DNA from: Sepiola atlantica
Lineage: Eukaryota > Mollusca > Cephalopoda > Sepiida > Sepiolidae
Length of the DNA stretch: 64,000 bases
Assembly (NCBI GenBank): GCA_963556195.1
Contig: OY744525.1
Coordinates: 80,017,844 to 80,081,843 of the forward strand
Reading direction: 5' to 3'
Shown piece by piece: positions 57,300-64,000 of this stretch. Made by a program: the position numbers and the translations under genes. Position 1 is the first letter of the stretch. The number at the start of each line of letters is the position of its first letter. The notes beneath the pieces are model-generated. The model was given only the letters and a program-made list of their open reading frames with translations. It was not told the origin of the DNA and did not search any database.

Positions 57300-59185
57300 A
57301 GAACTAGCTGTCATTGTATTATTTAATTATTTAATTAAATAAAATCCATTTAGAAGTGAATGGTACCCAAGCGTTTTACTCCAAGTTTCACTTCTGTTTT
57401 ACATGTTTACGGTAATATACTTCGAATAAATTTAAATATTATTTATTTTATTTGATTAAAATTATTAAAGAAACATATTTGCACACAAAATAGGAAAAAA
57501 TATAATAAATAAGTCATTAAAGTGAAATAACTAACTGTTAGATTTCTTTCTAATGTGTGCACTGTGCTGTAGTAGTAGTAGTAGTAGTAGTAGTAGTTTT
57601 ATCAATGTATGTCGAAGTCATCTATGTTGCACCCTTTCTTTAAAATATGATTATATTTTCATTAATTTAAAAAATTGCAAAAAAGTAAAGTATGAGTATT
57701 ATTTATAATGTATATTGAACGCGACGACAACTGTTATTTTCCAAGTGAATTTTATCATAAAATATATAGGTAAGTTGGAAATCAAAATTTGTAGGGTAAA
57801 CAAAATTTGGTTTGATTTCACAATGTTTACAAAAGTATAGGTTTTTGTGTAAGTAATTCTCTGCTTAAATATGTATGCGTAATTTGTAGTGGCAACATGT
57901 TTGTTTATATTGCTATGTGCCAAGCAACATCATACAAGCTAACTTAAAGTATTAGTATTGTTTGTAAGCAAGATGACAGCTGTTTTTTCCAAGTGACTTG
58001 ATGATAAAAGTTGCAAGTTGAATATGCCCGGAAGTATATTGCATTCTTCATAATTTGAACCAAATATTATTATTTGTATATATATCAGACTTCTCGACAA
58101 GATTATGTTTGAACTCGTTAGTTTCAAGTAAGAAATTAATAGAATTATCATTTTCATTTATAAAAAAAATAGAATGGTTTAAATCCAATTTCTGATGTCT
58201 TCACAAAATTACATTCGAACTGGTTTTTTTTTACTAAAAGAATGTAAATTAAACTTCGAGTATTTCGAAGGTTAATTTACATCATTCAAAGAAAATTTTA
58301 ATTAATCTTGAATGGAAAGTATCTACCTAGCAATCAATACTTGGTTAACCATTTGTAATGCTGGGCCAGACATAGTGTGTAACCAATTAAATCAAGTGGA
58401 ATGTCAAATTTCAATAGCAAACTGGATAATCAGAATCAAATATTGATTTGTCAGATGCATTGCTATTTAGGTCCAATATGCAAAACCCTACAAGATAATT
58501 TTATATGTTAGATGATGATAATTATAACAAATAAATAAATGTTATAATTGACGTTATTTATTGGGTTTATCTGTTATGCAGATTTCATGCTTTATGAGCC
58601 TAACGTGAATAAATTAATTGTTTTTTTTTCCAAAAGCAATTAAGCAGATGCAAGGACTCCATATATGGTCATTACTCGAATTACACCAGCGAAAACAAAT
58701 TTAAATAACACACGCAATCAATATTTTTTTATCTTATTAGAATATCATAAGGTGCATGTAATCAGCCTAATGGATGTTGTTAGACGATAGAATCTGCAAT
58801 GACAAAATAAAATCCGCATTGATTCCTTGTGTTGATTTATGCAGTAATATTGGAGAAGTTGTAGCTATATAGCCACAACTTCTCCAAGTATGGGTAAGTA
58901 GAAGTTTTGTTCAACTAATTATATACACTGAATCGTTTACAATAGGTGTCAGTACTTTCTCATAAAAAACACACTTTAATAAAAAAGTAGAGTTTATATA
59001 CTAATGACACTATATTCTATGCAAACTGACTACCAGCCAGAGCCATCAAGCTTTGAAACACCAAACAGCCAATCTGCAAAGGGGAGATAATTTAATTAAC
59101 AATAGATATTGTATTTTGCTATTAAAACAACAAAGTTATGATATACAGTAAAACAGACAAACCATACCAGAATATCACAGGTAAA
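57300..59185. other. AT-rich intergenic sequence with a small hairpin
   Basis: A GTA run (57572-57596) and a 38-base near-perfect palindrome at 58850-58887 (TTGGAGAAGTTGT and its complement). No gene. Confidence 0.45.
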
Positions 59186-59189
59186 TATC

Positions 59190-59480
59190 ATAAATAAGAG
59201 GAGTTTTCACATTAGTCGTTACCAATGATCTCTTACTAATAAAAACAGGTGGTTTTTCTTGAAATCTGAGTGATAGCAAGTTTTTCCACATTCCCAGTAC
59301 TCTCCACTGCTTTCCATCACCAATGCAACTTATTCAGATTTCATGCACCAGGGATTTCTTGCTGATAACGGTCATTGGTTTTCTCTTGAATTCGAATAAC
59401 AATAAATCTCCGCAAAATTGCAATACTCTCTGTACTCTTCTGGACGAGGTCTGGATAGTCCTATGCCTCATTAACCTTTC
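59190..59480 (-). repeat. Dimeric repeat family D (copy 3), diverged
   Basis: Units near 59269 (GTGATAGCAAG) and 59393 (ATAACAATAAA), period about 124. The most eroded copy, recognised by the GGxTTTTCTTGAAATCTGAGTGA and CTCTGTACTCTTCTGGACGAGG blocks. Confidence 0.65.
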
Positions 59481-59901
59481 TATCCTTTCGGACTTTCCAT
59501 GGCTACTTTCTGTTGTGTTGTACCAATGGTGTTTGTTCAACTGAGTTTATTTTTGGTGATGGTTCGGGTAATGTCAGGTTATAGTATTTTCCTTACTTAT
59601 CCTGTCTCTGCCCAAGAAGTCTCACTCAGCTTCCTTGGGTGCATTTTAATATGCTCCATCTATACTTATAGTAACTTATCTGTGGTTGGGCTGTGTCAGC
59701 TGGTGATGTGGTTTGGTTTCTGCACTCTAGAAATCTTTCTATATATGTCAGTTGTCTTCATCAGTAGTGGTTTCTATGGTGTCCATGCCTCCTTTGATTC
59801 CAGTTTCTTCTAGTCTTTTTTTCAGGTTTTTCAGAACTATTCCTAGTGCTCTTGCAACTATTGGTATCAAGGTAGTTTTCATGTTTCAGAGTCTCTTCAG
59901 C

Positions 59902-59903
<2 letters not shown>

Positions 59904-59980
<77 letters not shown>
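59904..59980. repeat. (ATT)n microsatellite
   Basis: About 25 ATT units leading directly into repeat D copy 4, as at 17.3 kb. Confidence 0.97.
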
Positions 59981-60466
59981 TGTACTCACTAAGAGTTCTC
60001 ACACAGGTCACCATCAGAGATTACTCACTGATAATAATCGGTAATGTTCACTGGAGTCTGGGTGACAACAAGTCTACCCAGATTTTCAGTACTTCCATCT
60101 TTTTCGATAACCTTTTCAAATGACTTTGCGTTCTTGCAACAGCCGTTTACCATTGATTTCTCACTGGCAACAACCATTGATCTTCCCTGGAATTTGAGTG
60201 GCAATAAGTCTCCCCAAGGTCCCATTTCCTTTTTTATTCATCTAGTGGAGGTCTGGTTAGTACTCTCCCTCCATCGGTCTTCCCATCCTTCTTGACCCTT
60301 CACGACTATTTTGTGTGGTATCAGCTGAGGCTGGTGCGGTCACTTTTTTTTTGGGGGGGGGGGGGGGGGAGGCAGTTTATGAGATTTCTTGTAGTTTCTG
60401 TTTCTTGGTTCGTGTGGTGGTGTTCTTCCTGTGGTTTTGTTTTCTTCCTCTTGTAACTTCCATATC

Positions 60467-60519
<53 letters not shown>

Positions 60520-60520
60520 T
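59981..60520 (-). repeat. Dimeric repeat family D (copy 4)
   Basis: TGTACTCACTAAGAGTTCTC as at 17.3 kb, units near 60059 and 60198 (period 139), then the same downstream block as copy 2 (CTTGACCCTTCACGACTATT, GTATCAGCTGAGGCTGGTG, TTTATGAGATTTCTTGTAGT) and an ATT/ATC microsatellite at the far end. Confidence 0.82.
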
Positions 60521-60782
60521 ATTGAGTGTTTTATTGTAAGACAGTAATTCTTTCAAATGTATCATATCGAGTAAGAGGAATATCAAAATCCCTTCTGATA
60601 AATGTATATTTATGAAACTGCAGTAAAGTGTTGAGATAATTTAAAATTATTTATTATTGTTATAAAACACTATCTAAAAAGATAGTGACTCTTTTATATG
60701 TACAAAGGCCTGCTGCCTTGATTCGATTTGATTTCAAATTGATGTTTGAACAACCGTTTTTGAAAACTTGATTTTTATGTGA

Positions 60783-60783
<1 letters not shown>

Positions 60784-60839
<56 letters not shown>
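60784..60839. repeat. (CA)n microsatellite
   Basis: CA run of about 28 units. Confidence 0.97.
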
Positions 60840-60842
<3 letters not shown>

Positions 60843-60981
60843 GCACACATACACATATATGCATACATATATATAGCAAATAATATATATTTAAAAGGGG
60901 CTTATCTTAACACATTTGTTACGTTCTTTGATGTGGAATTTTTACTTCAACACTCATCACCCAATCTCGACTACTGGTAGT

Positions 60982-60984
<3 letters not shown>

Positions 60985-61059
<75 letters not shown>
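60985..61059. repeat. (AT)n microsatellite
   Basis: AT run; another lies at 61310-61342. Confidence 0.95.
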
Positions 61060-61064
<5 letters not shown>

Positions 61065-61306
61065 TTTCCTAGTGGTCGGATGGTTGCCAAAGGAAAAGCA
61101 AATACATCCCCCTTGTACATTTTTGTTGGAACTTTACCAATGATCAGCAGGTGTTTGGTTGCATTGTCTTTTCTCCCATTGGTCGGTATAAAACTGAAGA
61201 ATTTTGCCATGTGAAGAAAAAACTCATAAATGCTTGCAGGGAAAAACGGTTCTGTGGCAAAGGTTCAAATCAAAACCAATTTCTAACAATTAAATCATAT
61301 CTATCT

Positions 61307-61342
<36 letters not shown>

Positions 61343-61346
<4 letters not shown>

Positions 61347-61735
61347 TCTATGAATAATATTTATCAAATAAACCCATATACATATGTTTTTCATGCCAAA
61401 CCTGCAATCATCAGTATGGGAGAATACAATCCCTGCCGGTCACACGGTACAAACTCGTTACGAAAGTCATATTTAACTCAGTAGTCGGTGCGCATACCGA
61501 CCTGCCCACCATGCATTGTCTAGAAATGGGAGAGTAAATTAACGTCTTAAATGGCAAAGTTAGCAGCCATTATAAGCAGGCTGCCGAGAGTACTCAATAG
61601 GCGAGGCCTAGAGTGTTGTATTATGCTGTAAATGACGGCCTGTTGTCAACTTACTTAAAGTGCTCCATCTAGCGAGAGCTTTGAATAATTATTTATAAGT
61701 AATATTTATCAAATTAATCCATATACACATGTGTT
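61343..61735 (+). repeat. Direct repeat pair flanking a GC-richer block
   Basis: TATTTATCAAATAAACCCATATACA (61359) and TATTTATCAAATTAATCCATATACA (61706) lie in matching contexts of about 50 bases, about 345 bp apart, on both sides of a GC-richer segment (61.41-61.68 kb). Confidence 0.6.
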
Positions 61736-61765
61736 TCAAGTATTATTTTTTCTCTGTTTGTTGAT

Positions 61766-61990
61766 CACTTAGGCAGAATTGCACCAAATTTAGTATTAAG
61801 CAACATTGATAAAATGGGTATGTCATAAAGAAAGGGTGTGATGTTAATACTACTGCTGCTGTTACTACTACTGCTAATACTAAAAGCAATAAACAGATTA
61901 TTGGGCAGAATGGTACCAAATTTGGCATAAGGCACCCTTGCCATGTTTGATATGTCATAGGAAGGCTGCAAATTTTAATACTGCTACTAC
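61766..61990 (+). repeat. Imperfect tandem duplication, period about 130
   Basis: GGCAGAATTGCACCAAATTTAG (61771) and GGCAGAATGGTACCAAATTTGG (61902) each lead through ATATGTCATA..GAAGG to a TAATACTGCT-type triplet run. Confidence 0.7.
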
Positions 61991-62039
61991 TATGTTTCAG
62001 AATTTTTGAGATGACGATTGATAATTTGTATTATTTTGG

Positions 62040-62372
62040 TTATTCAGACCCATAGCGCAACGGATATAAGTGCTAAGTACAGTCAGTTCTAACTGACAGT
62101 CTTCTGGAGATTAAAGGTTCAATCCTCAGTACGGGTGATATTAAGAATACAATTACGAATTACTTAAGACTTCTACCCGGTCATGGCTGACGGAATAAGA
62201 GCAAACTACCCTCATGGATTAAATAAAGGGTTCCGTTCAAAATTTTGTAAAGATTCCCGAGTTAGACATGAAGATGACCTGAAAAAGGCCGGGGTTACAT
62301 CGGCCGAAACGTTGTGAGAATAACATCCAATATGAGAACAGTAGTTTGAATAATCCAAATAATGCAAACTAC
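62040..62372 (+). repeat. tRNA-derived SINE (copy 5), best preserved
   Basis: The head CCCATAGCGCAACGGATATAAG (A-box region) and GGTTCAATCC (B box, 62114) give a pol III internal promoter of tRNA type. The body ACTTCTACCCGGTCATGGCTG and the tail GTTACATCGGCCGAAACGTT, GTGAGAATAACATCCA are complete. It ends in CTA/AAT triplets. The head resembles a tRNA for Arg, as reported for octopus SINEs. Confidence 0.88.
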
Positions 62373-62569
62373 TACTACTACTACTAATAATAATAATAAT
62401 ATCGATTAGTATACTACTACTACTGATAATAATAATGATAAAAAATTTTTTTTTAAAAATAGGCGGAGGAGGTAGATTCACCACCAAGACCTCTACTGGA
62501 AGGATGTCTTTTAATAAAATACGTTAAGTTTTGAACTGTAAAAAGGGGAATATGGTGGGTTATTGAGGA

Positions 62570-63070
62570 GGCTTTTACAAAACAGGATTTCGAAAGTTAA
62601 ATTTAATTATTACAGTATCGTATCATCATTAAGTTATTAATTGAACCAAATTATTATTATTAAACTATAACTAAAATCGAGACAAGATGGGTTTTCTTGT
62701 CTAGAAGTATCGATCAACTGAAGCAAAATCAAAGTTGTTATAAGCGGGCTCATAGAGAGAGAGTGAATAAATATTTACGTGACGAATGCAGTGAGGGAGA
62801 AACGGATTGTCGGTCTGGTGTGCCAGCGAGGGAGAAGAGAGCATTTAAGAAACCCAAATGCTTTCTAGTGGATTTAACTTTGCAATTAAATTATTTTTTT
62901 AAATAGGATTTAAAAATCTTTATTTTATACTATTGCATTTTTTATTTCAGTTTTTTTTTATTAATACTGAATAAGCAAACAGAATAAATATCAAGGTTAC
63001 ATTGACGCGAGAAACACACATGTGAACTCGTCTCATAATTTTATTATATACTAGCGGAACCCGTCGCCCG
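62570..63070 (+). repeat. Interspersed repeat shared with 18.4-19.0 kb
   Basis: Same blocks as at 18.4 kb: ATTACAGTATCGTATCATCA, ATTAATTGAACCAAATTATT and TTAAATAGGATTTAAAAATC. A short plus frame (62697-62906) has no recognisable domain. Confidence 0.6.
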
Positions 63071-63217
63071 GCGTTGCACGGGAGAAAGTACTACCTATTG
63101 CATGACGTCAAATAAAGAAAGAAACGGCCTATTGTTGTTTCTCCCGCCCCCCCCCCCTCTACCGTGTTGGCGAATGCTATGAATTAAAAATAAAATAAAA
63201 AATTGGTAGAGTAGAAT

Positions 63218-63282
63218 GGGATCGAACGCTGAAACTGGCGATCATGAAACCTGCCTTCCTAACGACTGCACCACCGTGAAAA
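63218..63282 (-). repeat. tRNA-like SINE head
   Basis: The minus strand reads GGTGGTGCAGTCGTTAGGAA at the A-box position and GTTCGATCCC as a perfect B box, spaced as in a tRNA. An intact cloverleaf is not evident, so this looks like a tRNA-derived SINE head and not a tRNA gene. Confidence 0.55.
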
Positions 63283-64000
63283 TAGGTGAATTAAGTTAAG
63301 CTTGATTATGGGCATGCGTGTTATGTTAAGATTCAGCAATGACATGGTTTATGTCATTTGTAAATGATGAAAATGACTGACTGTGGGCAAGTTTTCTATA
63401 ATATGCGTGTTAAAGGTGTATGATTTTGAAAATGTAAAAGTATTGGGGTCTACCAGTATCTTGGTGCTTATTGAATTAAATAGGAAGTCGATTCGATCAA
63501 GAAATTGTAGCCGCCATGTTGAATGAATAAATGTTGCAGGAACTGTGTTCGTTAATTTCATTCGCTAAATTCCGGAATGAATATAAATGTAGAAGTCATA
63601 GGTAGAATTTAAAATTACGTAATCTGATATTCGCGGAAAATCATCGGAGTGAATGGGAGCGGTCATTAAGTCTTTGTGTATTGCTTTATATTATGTAGTA
63701 AATTAATACCAGGCAAATAATAAATAAGAACTGGGTGTTTTGTGAAAATTAAACTGTGCTTTTTAGTTCCCGGTGTCGATGAGTAGAGTGACAGTACAGA
63801 ATTGTTAGGGAGAAAAGTTTTTGCTACCACCTATATGGAGTTGGTTTTTCGGAGAGACGTGGATGGTGGGCCAAATGTAATATTTAGTGTTGTGTAGAAA
63901 GAAATAATAACAAATTTACTAAAACACGCTCGAGTGAATAAGTGTAGTATAGTGGTGAGTTTAGTAGCCTGTGATGCATGTGGTTATTTTCCTATAATCC
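63283..64000. other. Intergenic sequence to window end
   Basis: No gene or named repeat recognised. Confidence 0.4.

Noticed and set aside
63218..63282. Functional tRNA gene
   Set aside because: The B box is good, but a full acceptor stem and anticodon arm are not evident, and the flanks look like a SINE.

Overview
The window looks like a piece of a cephalopod nuclear genome, most probably an octopus. The evidence is a protocadherin whose whole seven-repeat ectodomain lies in one exon, very long AT-rich introns, tRNA-derived SINEs of the octopus type, dense microsatellites, and many decayed LINEs, mariner-type and LTR elements. Species assignment is inference from these family features; no database search was possible.

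Only one cellular gene is well supported: a plus-strand protocadherin. Its large exon (4042-6777) encodes a signal peptide, seven cadherin repeats, a transmembrane segment and the first part of the cytoplasmic tail. Two further exons (12688-12814 and 17760-17929) join in frame through GT/AG junctions and finish a tail of about 1010 residues in total. The last exon carries an SH3-ligand-like sequence (RPLPPIP) and a C-terminal PDZ-ligand-like sequence (QTSL). Failure to splice the first intron would give a 946-residue protein without either motif.

The two introns and the 46 kb downstream are transposon territory. From left to right: a perfect hairpin at the left edge (1-113); a LINE relic (3.2-3.7 kb); tRNA-derived SINEs; a 40-bp minisatellite split by a LINE 3' end (7.3-8.8 kb); a two-copy TIR element with palindromic ends (11.8 and 31.4 kb); a small LTR-derived element with inverted ends and 5-bp target duplications (14.1 kb); a Merlin transposon nested in a mariner relic (14.9-16.8 kb); a Ty3/gypsy pol relic (24.1-26.1 kb); a nearly complete mariner with its D,D34D triad (28.3-29.6 kb); four 5S-rRNA-derived repeats; a decayed Tc1/mariner-type transposase with a perfect fold-back (34.4-35.6 kb); a solo LTR (42.3 kb); an almost full-length APE-type LINE on the minus strand (48.1-51.5 kb); and a dimeric repeat family lying beside ATT/ATC microsatellites (17.3, 42.7, 59.2 and 60.0 kb).

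A candidate orphan exon (23615-23707) and a frame-shifted coding-like stretch of unknown origin (46.1-46.7 kb) are the best leads for something not explained by known repeats. Nothing in the window looks like a complete new multi-gene system.
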